From assembly GCF_016463975.1 (NCBI RefSeq), contig NZ_JAEMNX010000014.1:81276-145275 (forward strand): a stretch of DNA of 64,000 nt. Reading direction: 5' to 3'. Under the pieces are notes generated by a model. It was not told the origin of the DNA, did not search any database, and saw nothing but the letters and a program-made list of their open reading frames with translations. Positions 28,973-38,436 of this stretch are shown here, one piece after another. How positions within the stretch are numbered: the stretch's first letter is position 1; the number at the start of each line of letters is the position of its first letter. The translations under genes and the position numbers were made by a program. Source of the DNA: Marinomonas transparens (lineage in GTDB: Bacteria > Pseudomonadota > Gammaproteobacteria > Pseudomonadales > Marinomonadaceae).

Positions 28973-29869
28973 CTATTCAGCCGCCTCAATGACCTGCATT
29001 AACTCAATGCGATGGTCTTTTTCCTGCCACAGCTCATTTACCCACTGCTGAAAATACGCTCTATAAATAGGGTCATTAACATAATCACCCAATAGCTTAT
29101 CCTCAATTGCCATAGATCGAAAATGCACTTTAACTTCTGGCACCTTGCCTGACAGATAACCAAAAAAACTAGGGATGCCATTAGGGTACACAATTGTAAC
29201 GTCGATCAATTGATGAAGTTTGCCTCCCATGGCATTTAACGCGAAAGCCAGCCCACCGGCTTTAGGCTTTAACAAGTACTTAAAAGGGCTCGCTTGTTGT
29301 TCATATTTGACCTGCGTATACCGGGTCCCCTCTAAGAAGTTCATAATGGACACAGGGAAATGCTGAAATTTCTCACAGGCTTTTTTCGTTACCTCAATGT
29401 CTTTACCCTTCAACTCAGGATGCTTCTTTAAAAAAGCTTGGCTATAGCGCTTCATAAAAGGAAAATCCAAGGCCCACCAGACTAAACCAATAACAGGCAC
29501 CCAGATCAATTCTTGCTTAAGAAAAAACTTAATAAACGGCACCTTATGATTAAACACTCTCTGCAAAATCAGAATATCCACCCAAGACTGATGATTAGCC
29601 GTAATCATGTACCACTCTTTATGAAGCAAACTCTGGTTACCAGACACATTCAGTATCGAACGCCCTAACCAGTTTTGATTAATGTTGTTTATGCTTATCC
29701 AGGTGGTGGCAATGCAATCTAATATACGACTTAACGCGGCCTGAATGACAGCAAAAGGTAAAACACATTTAATCAACACAAGAAAAACAATAGGAATAAA
29801 GCAAAGCAAAGTATTAAAAATAATAAGAGAAAGAGAAAGAGACCCTCTTAAAACAGGCAGGAACGACAT
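28973..29869 (-). CDS. PlsC-type acyltransferase (YihG-like)
   Basis: 298-residue inner-membrane acyltransferase. A hydrophobic N-terminus (about 10-45) precedes the HX4D motif NHQSWVD and the substrate-binding FLEGTRYT, both typical of 1-acyl-glycerol-3-phosphate acyltransferases. Size and the long second half match E. coli YihG rather than the short housekeeping PlsC. The likely role is acylation of lysophosphatidate in phospholipid remodelling. Divergent from the BaeS-like gene across 236 bases. Confidence 0.88.
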   Translation of the reverse strand: MSFLPVLRGSLSLSLIIFNTLLCFIPIVFLVLIKCVLPFAVIQAALSRILDCIATTWISINNINQNWLGRSILNVSGNQSLLHKEWYMITANHQSWVDILILQRVFNHKVPFIKFFLKQELIWVPVIGLVWWALDFPFMKRYSQAFLKKHPELKGKDIEVTKKACEKFQHFPVSIMNFLEGTRYTQVKYEQQASPFKYLLKPKAGGLAFALNAMGGKLHQLIDVTIVYPNGIPSFFGYLSGKVPEVKVHFRSMAIEDKLLGDYVNDPIYRAYFQQWVNELWQEKDHRIELMQVIEAAE

Positions 29870-30105
29870 AGACTAGGCTCAAAAGTTGTAAACTCCGGCA
29901 TAATACTAAGGAAATAAACGGATGGGAAATCCTCATTTATTACACTCACACAAAGTAGCCAGCTTTCCCTAAAAAACAGTATAGTAAACATACGATTACA
30001 ATATTTCCTACTGCCCAACGAGGCAGAATAAGAAATAAATATGCATGAACTCAACCTCCCTACTATAAAATAGTAAGGCTAATCATAGGATTCCACGACC
30101 CAGTT

Positions 30106-31512
30106 ATGACTTTTACCAAAGGGTTCAAAATTCGCCACAAGCTTTTCGCCGTTTTCATTCTAAGTAACATTTTACTTATTGTTTCAATGTGGCAAGTCTT
30201 TCAATGGAGCTTCGACAGAGGATTTGTTTCTTACGCAACAGAACGTGACCGTGATTTCCTCGAACAAATGGCCAATAGAAGCGCCAACCTTTATATCTAC
30301 TACGATGACTGGTACTTCCTTGCCCAAGAAAGCCGTATGGAAAAAGAGTGGTATCAAGCTAAGTTAGAAAACTTACACGATTTGCTGCCACCACCCAGCA
30401 CCCCTAATCTCGATTTAATTTACCCGTCACAATATTATCGCAAGCGTTTTCTATTATTTGATCAAGATAAACAACCCATTATAGGCAACACCAAGTTTGC
30501 AGATGCCGAAACTCATGCAGTTGAAGCCAATAAACAAATCGTCGGCTATGTTGGACTCCGCTCTGTCAAGGAACTGGTTCAAGACCAAACATTGCGCTTT
30601 GTGCGTCAACAGGGAGAAGCTTTTTTACTTATCTCTGCCTTCATGTTGGTCCTTACTGTCTTATTAACTTGGCCTTTAGCAAAATGGCTCAGCTCACCTA
30701 TCTATACGATGCGACAAGCCACCAAAAAATTAGCAGCAGGTAAGTTTGAAACACGCATTAAGATCAAGGGCTCCGATGAGCTAACGGATCTTGGCGGGGA
30801 TTTTAATCACTTAGCATGCACACTAGAAAATACTCGAGAAGCTCGTAAGCGCTGGGTAGCAGATACAGCGCACGAACTACGTACCCCAGTAGCGATACTA
30901 CGAGGGGAAATTGAAGCCATGCAAGACGGCATCATCAAAGTATCGGCAGATAGCCTAACCTCCCTGCAACAAGAAGCCATGCATATCGCTAGATTAATTG
31001 ACGATTTAAACCAATTATCTATGCATGACATGGGCAGCTTAAATTACCAGATGGAAGATGCCAATTTAGATGACATTATTGAGCAAGCCGTGCAATCCAT
31101 GTCTTTGCCGTTCAAAGAAGCAAACATTAGCTTAGTATTTGAATGCCTAGCAAAACCACCTATTGTTATAACGGGTGATACAGACAGGTTGTATCAACTT
31201 TTCTCAAATCTTATGAATAACTCGTTAAAGTACACAAATGCTCCTGGAAAGCTTAGGATTAAACTTTTAAAACAAAGCCAAAAAGCCATTATTCTTTTTG
31301 AAGATAGTGCTCCGGGAGTCAGTGAAGATAATAAAAACCGAATTTTTGAGCAGTTTTATCGTGTCGAAAACTCAAGAAACAGAGCAACAGGCGGTAGAGG
31401 TTTAGGCCTAACTATTTGCTCTAGCATTGTAGATGGCCATCAAGGCACCATCGGCGCCTACCATTCTCCTGATGGTGGCTTAGGAATAAAAATCGAATTC
31501 CCTTTAAACTGA
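30106..31512 (+). CDS. BaeS-like sensor histidine kinase
   Basis: 468-residue inner-membrane kinase. TM1 at about 14-33 and TM2 at about 177-196 enclose a periplasmic sensor of some 140 residues rich in aromatic residues (NLYIYYDDWYFLA). A HAMP domain follows (about 197-250), then HisKA with the phospho-accepting histidine in DTAHELRTPVAILRGE and HATPase with DRLYQLFSNLMNNSLKY and GRGLGLTIC. The kinase core is very like E. coli BaeS (envelope stress), but the periplasmic sensor is CHASE4-like in size, so the signal may differ. One base separates it from the stop to the next gene's first possible start. Confidence 0.88.
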   Translation: MTFTKGFKIRHKLFAVFILSNILLIVSMWQVFQWSFDRGFVSYATERDRDFLEQMANRSANLYIYYDDWYFLAQESRMEKEWYQAKLENLHDLLPPPSTPNLDLIYPSQYYRKRFLLFDQDKQPIIGNTKFADAETHAVEANKQIVGYVGLRSVKELVQDQTLRFVRQQGEAFLLISAFMLVLTVLLTWPLAKWLSSPIYTMRQATKKLAAGKFETRIKIKGSDELTDLGGDFNHLACTLENTREARKRWVADTAHELRTPVAILRGEIEAMQDGIIKVSADSLTSLQQEAMHIARLIDDLNQLSMHDMGSLNYQMEDANLDDIIEQAVQSMSLPFKEANISLVFECLAKPPIVITGDTDRLYQLFSNLMNNSLKYTNAPGKLRIKLLKQSQKAIILFEDSAPGVSEDNKNRIFEQFYRVENSRNRATGGRGLGLTICSSIVDGHQGTIGAYHSPDGGLGIKIEFPLN

Positions 31513-31528
31513 TATGGAACACAGCATT

Positions 31529-32206
31529 ATGAGCAAAATACTTATTATTGAGGATGAACCCAAGTTAGCCGAACTCATGGCCGCTTATTTAGATCAAGCC
31601 GGTTATGAACACCACCACCTTGATCGTGGTGACATTGCCGTAGACTATGTAAAAAACAACAAGTTCGACCTTATCCTTCTAGACCTTATGCTTCCCGGCC
31701 TAGATGGTATCGAGATCTGTAAGCAAGTACGTCAGTTCAGCAGTATTCCTATCATCATGGTGACCGCCAAAGCAGAAGAGATTGATCGTCTTATCGGCTT
31801 AGAAATGGGTGCAGACGATTATGTATGCAAACCATTCAGCCCACGAGAGATCGTCGCTCGTGTCAAAGCCAACCTGCGTCGCGTTGAGCTAGATCAAACA
31901 GAGTCACCCAAAACAGATGGCTTTAACCTAGATGTAGACCGCTTACGAGCTACTTATAAAGGTGAGCTTATTGACCTTACCACAGTAGAGTTTCAGCTAC
32001 TGCAATTGCTGATCAAAGAACCAGGACGCGTATTTGGACGTGATCTAATTATGAAAAGCATCTATGCAGACAGTCGTGTAGTAAGTGACCGTACAATTGA
32101 CAGCCACATTAAAAAACTACGTAAGAAGATCGCCACCGTTGCTCCTGAATTGAACGTTATTCACTCCGTATACGGTGCTGGATATCGCTTTGAGAACAAC
32201 GATTAA
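31529..32206 (+). CDS. BaeR-like OmpR-family response regulator
   Basis: 225-residue regulator paired with the preceding kinase. The receiver domain has the phospho-acceptor in LILLDLMLPGLDG and the conserved MVTAK and CKPFSPREIVARV; the C-terminal winged helix ends IHSVYGAGYRF. An ATG at 31514 is in frame, but the ATG at 31529 has GGAA eight bases upstream and begins with the receiver strand MSKILIIEDE. No efflux genes are adjacent, unlike the E. coli bae locus. Confidence 0.88.
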   Translation: MSKILIIEDEPKLAELMAAYLDQAGYEHHHLDRGDIAVDYVKNNKFDLILLDLMLPGLDGIEICKQVRQFSSIPIIMVTAKAEEIDRLIGLEMGADDYVCKPFSPREIVARVKANLRRVELDQTESPKTDGFNLDVDRLRATYKGELIDLTTVEFQLLQLLIKEPGRVFGRDLIMKSIYADSRVVSDRTIDSHIKKLRKKIATVAPELNVIHSVYGAGYRFENND

Positions 32207-32220
32207 AGTTTCGTACTAGG

Positions 32221-32236
32221 CCTACATGGATGTAGG
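32221..32236. other. Short inverted repeat after the response regulator gene
   Basis: A 6-bp stem (CCTACA / TGTAGG) with a TGGA loop, 14 bases after the stop. There is no T-run. It could be a weak terminator or an operator for the permease gene downstream. Confidence 0.35.
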
Positions 32237-32319
32237 TTGCTAACATTATGCAGGAGCAACCAGCAAGATAAGATAACAAACCTATAGCTTGCCTTAATAC
32301 CCTGTCATAAGGAATATCT

Positions 32320-33270
32320 TTGAATAACTTCTTAGACGTACTAGCGTTTTCTTTTTCCATCACCATGCCTATTTTTTTGATTTTGGTGCTGGGAATTGTG
32401 CTGTATCGTATTCGCATTATTAATGACAACTTTATCGATGTTGCTTCTAAACTAGTATTCAACGTCACCCTCCCTGCCTTGCTCTTCATTAGCATTTCTA
32501 AAACAAACATCAGCGTTAATAGTAATTTTTCACTCGTTATTTATGCCATGTTGGCAGTAGCCACAACCTATATTGCTTTAGAGTTATTAATGTCTTTTTG
32601 TATAAAAAACAAAGCAGATAGAGGCGTTATAGTACAAGGGGCATTTCGCTCTAACATGGGAATTATAGGCCTAGCGTATTGCGTGAACGCTTACGGAAAT
32701 GAAGTCTTCTCCGTTGCTTCTATGTATTTAGGAGGCGTCACCATGCTCTTTAACGTGTTATCCGTCATCTGCTTAAACAGGGCAATGGAAGCGAATAAAA
32801 GCGTTATCAATACCATTAAAGGCATTGCTAAAAACCCTCTTGTAATAGCTATTCTAGCCGCACTATTATTCTCCGCAACGGGCCTAAAACTTCCTAGCAC
32901 ATTGTATAAAGCAGGTAACTACTTTGCACAAATGACACTTCCTTTAGCGCTTCTCTGTGCAGGCGCTTCATTAAGCTTTGGGGCATTAAAAAAAGACATA
33001 ATAGGTGCTCTATTGTCTTCTGTAGGGAAGCTTATATTCATCCCTTTTACGTTAACTTTAGGGGGCTATTTACTCGGTTATCGAGGGATGGAATTAGGTG
33101 TGCTCTTTCTTATGTCTTCTGCACCTTCCGCTTCAGCAAGCTATATCATGGTTCGCGCCATGCAAGGCAACTCCGCCTTAGCTGCGAACATTATTGTCAT
33201 CACCACACTCGCCTCCTTGCTTAGTACCAGCATTGGCGTTACTTTGTTGCGCAGTTTAAGTCTAATGTAA
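32320..33270 (+). CDS. AEC-family permease (auxin efflux carrier / malate permease type)
   Basis: 316-residue integral membrane protein with about ten hydrophobic helices and the inverted-repeat layout of the AEC family; signatures are FRSNMGIIGLAYC, NPLVIAILAALLF, LCAGASLSFG and SSAPSASASYIMV. The best-studied bacterial members move malate or other organic acids. Translation begins at TTG with TAAGGA six bases upstream. It is followed by the DctB/DctD-like genes in the same direction, so it may be their target or be co-transcribed with them. Confidence 0.88.
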   Translation: MNNFLDVLAFSFSITMPIFLILVLGIVLYRIRIINDNFIDVASKLVFNVTLPALLFISISKTNISVNSNFSLVIYAMLAVATTYIALELLMSFCIKNKADRGVIVQGAFRSNMGIIGLAYCVNAYGNEVFSVASMYLGGVTMLFNVLSVICLNRAMEANKSVINTIKGIAKNPLVIAILAALLFSATGLKLPSTLYKAGNYFAQMTLPLALLCAGASLSFGALKKDIIGALLSSVGKLIFIPFTLTLGGYLLGYRGMELGVLFLMSSAPSASASYIMVRAMQGNSALAANIIVITTLASLLSTSIGVTLLRSLSLM

Positions 33271-33315
33271 TTAAAACCCTCACCACCAAAACAGGTAACG
33301 CTAATAGGATTTTCT

Positions 33316-35400
33316 TTGATTGATCAATTTCGTAAACATAGATTTTTCTTTAGCTTCTTAGGCTGCATAATACTTGCTCTGTTATTCTGGTGCAGCAACA
33401 TCATTGCCTATCAAATCCTTATTATTAATAAGCATAGTGATGGTCAAAACCGCCTACTTAACTATGTTATTGAGCTACGTAATGAACTAAAAGATTACCG
33501 AATACTCCCCTATGCTTTAGCTGATAACCCTGTCTTGCGAACTTATATGGAAGCCCCAAACAAAGACAAAGCACTGAGCACACAACTGCAACGCCAACTC
33601 GAAGATCTCACTCATGTATCCAAAACCCTTGACTGGTTTATCCTTTCAGATCAAGGGCAGCTATTACTTTCCAGCAAGCAATCCCCCAACTTCACCTTCT
33701 ATGACTATTTCAAAAAAACGCACCTTAGTCAGGTATTAAAGGAACAACAAGGAGAAGCCATTCTCATTTCTGGTTACAACCAATTTCTTTCACAATCAGC
33801 TCATTTAGCACTTGCTCCAGTCTATACATCAAAAGGTCTTGCCGGTGCTGTAGCTGTTCTCATAGATGTTAATGACCTAGTGGAACGATGGAGTTTAGCG
33901 GGTGACCTAGTGGTCATGACAGATCAAAACAACCTTGTTTTTCAAGCCAATAACCTAAATGATTTATTTGATCAAAAATGGTTAGAAAATCAATCAAACA
34001 TCCAATTTTTGAATAAAACTAACGCAAAAATATATCTCCACAATCACAAGAAGTACCTACTTCAGAACGTCACCCTAGATGATTTGAAGTGGCAAATACA
34101 TTACTTATCTAGCCTAAAAAGCATACAAAAAAGAGCCCAAAACATAGCTCTTATCTGCTTAGGAATAGGTGCCCTCATTTTTCTTTTTTGGCTCTACCTC
34201 CGTGAGCGCAGCTTAAAAATCGCCTCTAAGTTAGAAAATGAGCAATTGATTGCCAAAAGCGCTCACCTCCAAAGAGCGCTCATAGAAAAAACCCATGTCG
34301 GCTTGTTACAGTTGACCCAAGAAGGCAAAATCTCTTTTGTAAACCCAATGGGCATTCGCTATTTTGGCCAACATTTTCAACTCAATTCTCGCTACCTCTA
34401 CGAGCTACTACCCAATTATCCTGAAAACCAATACGCCTTATCTTTTATTCGCTCCTTACCAAGTTCAGAGCATGAAAAGAGCCCTCAAACAAACCACTTT
34501 CTCGAACAGGAAGTCATCTTACAAAAAGGTAACAAGCAAACCTTTCCAGCCTTACTTTCAATATCGTCACTAGAGTGGAGTGACTCACACGGCTACCTCG
34601 CCACCTTGCTCGATATCAGCAAGCGTAAAAAAGCAGAACTCAACCTTCAGCAAGCTAATACTCGCCTCGAAGAGCGAGTACTAGAGAGAACACAGGCACT
34701 AGAAGCCGCCCAACAAGAACTGCTTAGAACAGAAAAGCTGGCAGCAATAGGGCAAATATCAACCGCCATTGCTCACGAACTTAATCAACCATTAACAGGC
34801 ATCAAAACCCTTGCCTATACCACCGAGTTACTACTAAAACGCCAGCAATCAGAGCAAGCGCTAAAAACACTACTTGATTTAGAACTCTTAGTTGTACGTA
34901 TGCAAACACTAACCAGTGAACTCAAAGTTCTTGCCTATCGAAGACCAGAAAAGCTCACCTCAACCCCGGTTAAACAATGCGTATTACAAGCCATAGAAAA
35001 CTTAGGTGAAGAGGCCCATGATGCGAACTGGTATATTGAACTAAATGATTCTGATAACGTCATGGCAGAACCAACAAGACTAGAACGCATCTTTTCAAAT
35101 CTTATTAGCAACTCAATACAAGCTTGTAACGAATTTAAAATCATTCCCTCTATTCACTTATCCTTGCAACAACAAGAGGAACTTATAACAATCAATTATC
35201 AGGATAACGGCCCCGGAATGGAGAAGGATAAAATCCAACATATTTTTGAACCTTTTTTCACTACTAAACCAATCGGCAAAGGCTTAGGCCTAGGCCTAGC
35301 TATTAGTGCCAACCTAGCCAAAGATATGAATGGTATATTGACTGCTCAACATAATGAAACCTCCCAGTTAGTGTTTCGATTAACGCTTTTAAAGGCCTAA
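33316..35400 (+). CDS. DctB-like sensor histidine kinase with PAS domain
   Basis: 694-residue inner-membrane kinase. TM1 lies at about 13-33 and TM2 at about 275-293; between them is a 240-residue periplasmic sensor of double-Cache type ([13 protein letters not shown], then [14 protein letters not shown]), as in dicarboxylate sensors. A PAS domain (about 318-430), a short coiled coil, HisKA with [14 protein letters not shown] and HATPase ending [14 protein letters not shown] follow. TTG start with AGGA six bases upstream. One base separates it from the next gene. It probably senses a carboxylate; the ligand is inferred. Confidence 0.87.
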   Translation: MIDQFRKHRFFFSFLGCIILALLFWCSNIIAYQILIINKHSDGQNRLLNYVIELRNELKDYRILPYALADNPVLRTYMEAPNKDKALSTQLQRQLEDLTHVSKTLDWFILSDQGQLLLSSKQSPNFTFYDYFKKTHLSQVLKEQQGEAILISGYNQFLSQSAHLALAPVYTSKGLAGAVAVLIDVNDLVERWSLAGDLVVMTDQNNLVFQANNLNDLFDQKWLENQSNIQFLNKTNAKIYLHNHKKYLLQNVTLDDLKWQIHYLSSLKSIQKRAQNIALICLGIGALIFLFWLYLRERSLKIASKLENEQLIAKSAHLQRALIEKTHVGLLQLTQEGKISFVNPMGIRYFGQHFQLNSRYLYELLPNYPENQYALSFIRSLPSSEHEKSPQTNHFLEQEVILQKGNKQTFPALLSISSLEWSDSHGYLATLLDISKRKKAELNLQQANTRLEERVLERTQALEAAQQELLRTEKLAAIGQISTAIAHELNQPLTGIKTLAYTTELLLKRQQSEQALKTLLDLELLVVRMQTLTSELKVLAYRRPEKLTSTPVKQCVLQAIENLGEEAHDANWYIELNDSDNVMAEPTRLERIFSNLISNSIQACNEFKIIPSIHLSLQQQEELITINYQDNGPGMEKDKIQHIFEPFFTTKPIGKGLGLGLAISANLAKDMNGILTAQHNETSQLVFRLTLLKA

Positions 35401-35401
35401 C

Positions 35402-36775
35402 ATGAATAATGCTTTTCAATATAGTTCAATTGAAATCTGGCTCCTCGACGATGATGATATTGTGCGCTCGACAACCGCCCAATGGTTACGCTTATCCGAC
35501 TATGAAGTAAAAGAGTTCCACCGGGCTCAAGATATCCTAAATAACTTTCAGAGTGGCCAGCCCTGCATCATCATCAGCGATATCCGCATGGCACCTATGG
35601 ATGGAATAACTCTAATGAATGAGTGTCTTTCGCAAGAAAAAGAACTCCCCATCATTTTAATTACAGGACACGGAGACATTGATACTGCTGTCAACGCCCT
35701 CCGCGATGGTGCCTTTGATTTTTTAGAAAAGCCTTTTGATCCTAATCGACTTATTCAAACTGTCGAAAAAGCCGTTCAGCTACGAAAAATACAATGCCAA
35801 CATGCCGGCCAATCTCAATATTTAGGTGATTTACATGGTTTAGAAGAAACCATCATCGGCCAACATGAACAAATCACACGTGTTCGCCAACAAATTCACA
35901 CCTTCGCCAGCATGGACACCCATGTCATTGTTTATGGTAAGACAGGGTGCGGTAAAGAGTTAGTCGCTAAAGCTTTGCATGATTGTAGCCCCAGAAAAAC
36001 ACGGCCTTTTGTTGCTATCAATTGCGCAGCTATCCCTACAGACCTATTTGAAAGTGAGCTATTTGGCCATGAAGCCGGCGCCTTTACCAGTGCCAATAAA
36101 AAAAGAATCGGCAAACTAGAACATGCTAGTGGCGGTACCCTCTTTTTAGATGAAATAGAAAGTATGCCGCTAGCAATGCAGATCAAACTATTGCGAGTTT
36201 TACAGGAAAACCAGCTAGAGCGTATTGGCAGTAACGATACAATTGAAATCGATTTAAGAGTCGTTGCAGCGGCAAAAAATGACCTACAAACCCTAGAAAA
36301 TTTTAGACAAGATTTATTCTTTCGCCTAAATGTCTCGCAAATCCATTTGCCTGATCTACGTAACAGAGGGTCAGACATCCCTCTCCTATTTGAACATTTC
36401 TGTCGTTTAGCCGTGCAGGAACGAGGCGGTGACTTTAGGCCTCTTAGCCCAATAGACCATGAAACCCTAACGCTTTATGGATGGCCAGGAAACGTTCGTG
36501 AATTACGTAATGTTGCCTTAAGGTATGCTCTTGAACCTAATACGAGCGTGGCTAAAATACTGGCCGGCTATCAGGCACAAGACAACATAGACACACTTAC
36601 TCCCTTACCCTTAAGTGTAAAGGTACAAGAATTCGAACGCAGCCTAATAGAGGCCAGTATTCGCCAGCAAAAAGGCAATATCCAAGCCGTACTAGAGCAA
36701 TTACAACTACCTCGCAGAACACTCAATCAGAAGATGCAAAAATATGGGTTAAACAGAGCAGACTATCTAGAGTAG
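35402..36775 (+). CDS. DctD-like sigma-54-dependent response regulator
   Basis: 457-residue NtrC-class activator and partner of the preceding kinase. The receiver domain has its phospho-acceptor in IIISDIRMAPMDG. The AAA+ domain has Walker A GKTGCGKE, the sigma-54-contacting GAFTSA loop and Walker B LFLDEIES, and a Fis-type helix-turn-helix ends the protein (NIQAVLEQLQLPRRTLNQKM). It should activate sigma-54 promoters, perhaps of organic-acid transport genes; no clear target is in the window. Confidence 0.92.
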   Translation: MNNAFQYSSIEIWLLDDDDIVRSTTAQWLRLSDYEVKEFHRAQDILNNFQSGQPCIIISDIRMAPMDGITLMNECLSQEKELPIILITGHGDIDTAVNALRDGAFDFLEKPFDPNRLIQTVEKAVQLRKIQCQHAGQSQYLGDLHGLEETIIGQHEQITRVRQQIHTFASMDTHVIVYGKTGCGKELVAKALHDCSPRKTRPFVAINCAAIPTDLFESELFGHEAGAFTSANKKRIGKLEHASGGTLFLDEIESMPLAMQIKLLRVLQENQLERIGSNDTIEIDLRVVAAAKNDLQTLENFRQDLFFRLNVSQIHLPDLRNRGSDIPLLFEHFCRLAVQERGGDFRPLSPIDHETLTLYGWPGNVRELRNVALRYALEPNTSVAKILAGYQAQDNIDTLTPLPLSVKVQEFERSLIEASIRQQKGNIQAVLEQLQLPRRTLNQKMQKYGLNRADYLE

Positions 36776-36814
36776 CCTCAATACTCTGCAAAAAAATTAA
36801 TAAATTTACAAAAA

Positions 36815-36833
36815 AATAATGAGAATCACTTGC
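36815..36833 (+). promoter_or_regulatory. Candidate Fur box 1
   Basis: AATAATGAGAATCACTTGC matches the 19-base Fur consensus at 14 of 19 positions by my count. It lies 58 bases before the AraC-type gene. Confidence 0.6.
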
Positions 36834-36852
36834 ATCGAATGAAAAAAGATCC

Positions 36853-36871
36853 TTTAATGATAACCATTATC
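36853..36871 (+). promoter_or_regulatory. Candidate Fur box 2
   Basis: TTTAATGATAACCATTATC matches the Fur consensus at 16 of 19 positions by my count, including the full ATGATAA-C-CATTAT core. It lies 20 bases before the AraC-type start codon, so Fur bound here would block transcription or initiation in iron-replete cells. Confidence 0.75.
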
Positions 36872-36890
36872 AAATAAAGAGCGACATGCG

Positions 36891-37778
36891 ATGCAAGTAA
36901 GTATGCACGATGTATATAACAAGCACGGAAGTATCAATAAAGATATGTCCCAGTGGGTTACAGGATATAGGCAGGTCAAAGCCCTTTTACCTAACCTACA
37001 TTTACTACATCAATATCTACAAACTAAAACAGAAATTAGCTTCAAAGAGACGGCCTCACGAGGACTGTATTTCTCTCTGCTCGGTAATGAGCCGATTAAA
37101 ACTGCCACTGATGTCACTTCGGTACAGATAAGCTATCAAGCCAGAGATATTAATGGTGACTTCTTGATGACTGAAAACCAAGAGCGTAGCCTGATGCAAG
37201 TTCATATTAGTGCAGAACAACTTGCAGCTGTGTTGGGTGAAACAGAAGAACAAGTCGTTCAACACTTTTCTCTGTTAATGGAAAAATTGGGCCATGGCGG
37301 CTGTGTTATTCAACTACCAATGACAAAAAAAACCGCTGAGATCTGTCAGCCAATATTCAGTCATAAAGGCCATTCTATTAGTCTAGCTGGTCATTTATAC
37401 GCATTAATTTTCACCCTAATAGAACAATTACAAATGCTTAGTCACTTGTCTCAGTGCGAAGAATGCCAAGGCAAACTTTTTCAAGCACAAAACCTATTAG
37501 AAGTACCTAATAATGAATTATTAAATACGGAAAAGCTCGCCCATCAAGTAGGGCTTAATAATGAAGCTCTCGCTATCGGCTTTTTCCATTTAGTTGGACA
37601 GTCTCTGGATGATTATTGCCTACGCAGCCGAATTAAATTTGCCGCTGCCAAGCTAAGGCAAGACCCTGAGGCTAAACCTCATATTCTTGCTCAAAGCGGT
37701 TTTTCTGAGGCCCAATTTGAAGCAGCATTTATCCAACATTTCGGTGTTAACAGCCATCAATACGCACAAATTCATTAA
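36891..37778 (+). CDS. AraC-family regulator, PchR-like, preceded by Fur boxes
   Basis: 295-residue transcriptional regulator. The last 90 residues form the double helix-turn-helix of the AraC family (LNTEKLAHQVGLNNEALAIG, then ILAQSGFSEAQFEAAFIQHFG). The linker LSQCEECQGKLFQAQNLLEV corresponds to the CPYQG-type segment of PchR-like iron regulators. The N-terminal half is a ligand domain that I cannot name. Two Fur boxes upstream and a flavodoxin gene 21 bases downstream point to iron-starvation control. The AraC match is degenerate and the effector is unknown. Confidence 0.8.
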   Translation: MQVSMHDVYNKHGSINKDMSQWVTGYRQVKALLPNLHLLHQYLQTKTEISFKETASRGLYFSLLGNEPIKTATDVTSVQISYQARDINGDFLMTENQERSLMQVHISAEQLAAVLGETEEQVVQHFSLLMEKLGHGGCVIQLPMTKKTAEICQPIFSHKGHSISLAGHLYALIFTLIEQLQMLSHLSQCEECQGKLFQAQNLLEVPNNELLNTEKLAHQVGLNNEALAIGFFHLVGQSLDDYCLRSRIKFAAAKLRQDPEAKPHILAQSGFSEAQFEAAFIQHFGVNSHQYAQIH

Positions 37779-37799
37779 GTTATAGGAAAACCGTACACC

Positions 37800-38336
37800 A
37801 TGGATCAATCTTCAATTGCCCTTATTTATGGCACAGACACGAATAACACTGAGGAAATCGGCCATAAAATTGCTAAACAGTGGGAAGAACTTGGCACTCA
37901 AGTAGAACTTTTTAATATAAAAGACATAGAACTAAGCCTGCTTGAACAATACTCCATGTTAATTCTAGGTATTCCAACATGGGACTTCGGCGGCATTCAA
38001 TCTGATTGGGAAGACCTAGGGGATGCCTTAAGTGAATTATCCTTAGAAAACAAAACCATTGCCCTATACGGATTAGGAGACCAATTTGGCTATGGTGACT
38101 ATTTCGTTGATGCGATGGGGTGGTTATACGAAAAACTACTTCCAACCAAGGCGAACTTCATTGGCCAGTGGCCCACAGAAGGCTATGACTTTGAAGCATC
38201 AAGAGCCTGTGTACATGATAAAGAACATTTCGTCGGTCTAGCAATAGACGAAGATCAACAGTTTGAACTCACTGACCAACGTGTTGAGCAGTGGGTTATC
38301 CAACTTTACGCAGAAAGAGCAGTAGAAGCAGCATAA
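37800..38336 (+). CDS. Long-chain flavodoxin
   Basis: 178-residue FMN electron carrier that replaces ferredoxin when iron is scarce. The phosphate loop is YGTDTNNTEEIG (about 10-21), the first flavin-stacking aromatic is in GIPTWDFGG, and the second is in GLGDQFGYGDYF; HFVGLAIDEDQ and the extra loop mark the long-chain class (FldA-like). AGGA lies upstream of the start. It is probably co-transcribed with the AraC-type gene from the Fur-controlled promoter. Confidence 0.93.
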   Translation: MDQSSIALIYGTDTNNTEEIGHKIAKQWEELGTQVELFNIKDIELSLLEQYSMLILGIPTWDFGGIQSDWEDLGDALSELSLENKTIALYGLGDQFGYGDYFVDAMGWLYEKLLPTKANFIGQWPTEGYDFEASRACVHDKEHFVGLAIDEDQQFELTDQRVEQWVIQLYAERAVEAA

Positions 38337-38357
38337 CGACTACCTGACTGGCCATTA

Positions 38358-38427
38358 ATAAAGGCAAACGACTCAAATTTGGATTTCCACACATTCGCTG
38401 CCCCGAATGCCCAAATTTAGCCTTTAT
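38358..38427. repeat. Nested inverted-repeat element
   Basis: Three stems nest inside each other: ATAAAGGC/GCCTTTAT (38358-38365, 38420-38427), AAATTTGG/CCAAATTT (38375-38382, 38411-38418) and CATTCG/CGAATG (38392-38397, 38404-38409). All are perfect. The left arm has 9-base bulges while the right has single bases, giving one long asymmetric hairpin. It could end the flavodoxin transcript or be a mobile-repeat relic. Confidence 0.6.
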
Positions 38428-38436
38428 AATGAGGTT

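Noticed and set aside
29848..30054. 68-codon minus-strand frame before the acyltransferase gene
   Set aside because: It overlaps the acyltransferase start in another frame and has no ribosome binding site or recognisable features.
32229..32243. Sigma-54 promoter upstream of the AEC permease gene
   Set aside because: The GG and GC elements are nine bases apart instead of ten, so it is not called as a feature.
38358..38427. Integron attC site
   Set aside because: The fold is attC-like, but the GTTRRRY and RYYYAAC core motifs are missing and no integrase or cassette is nearby.
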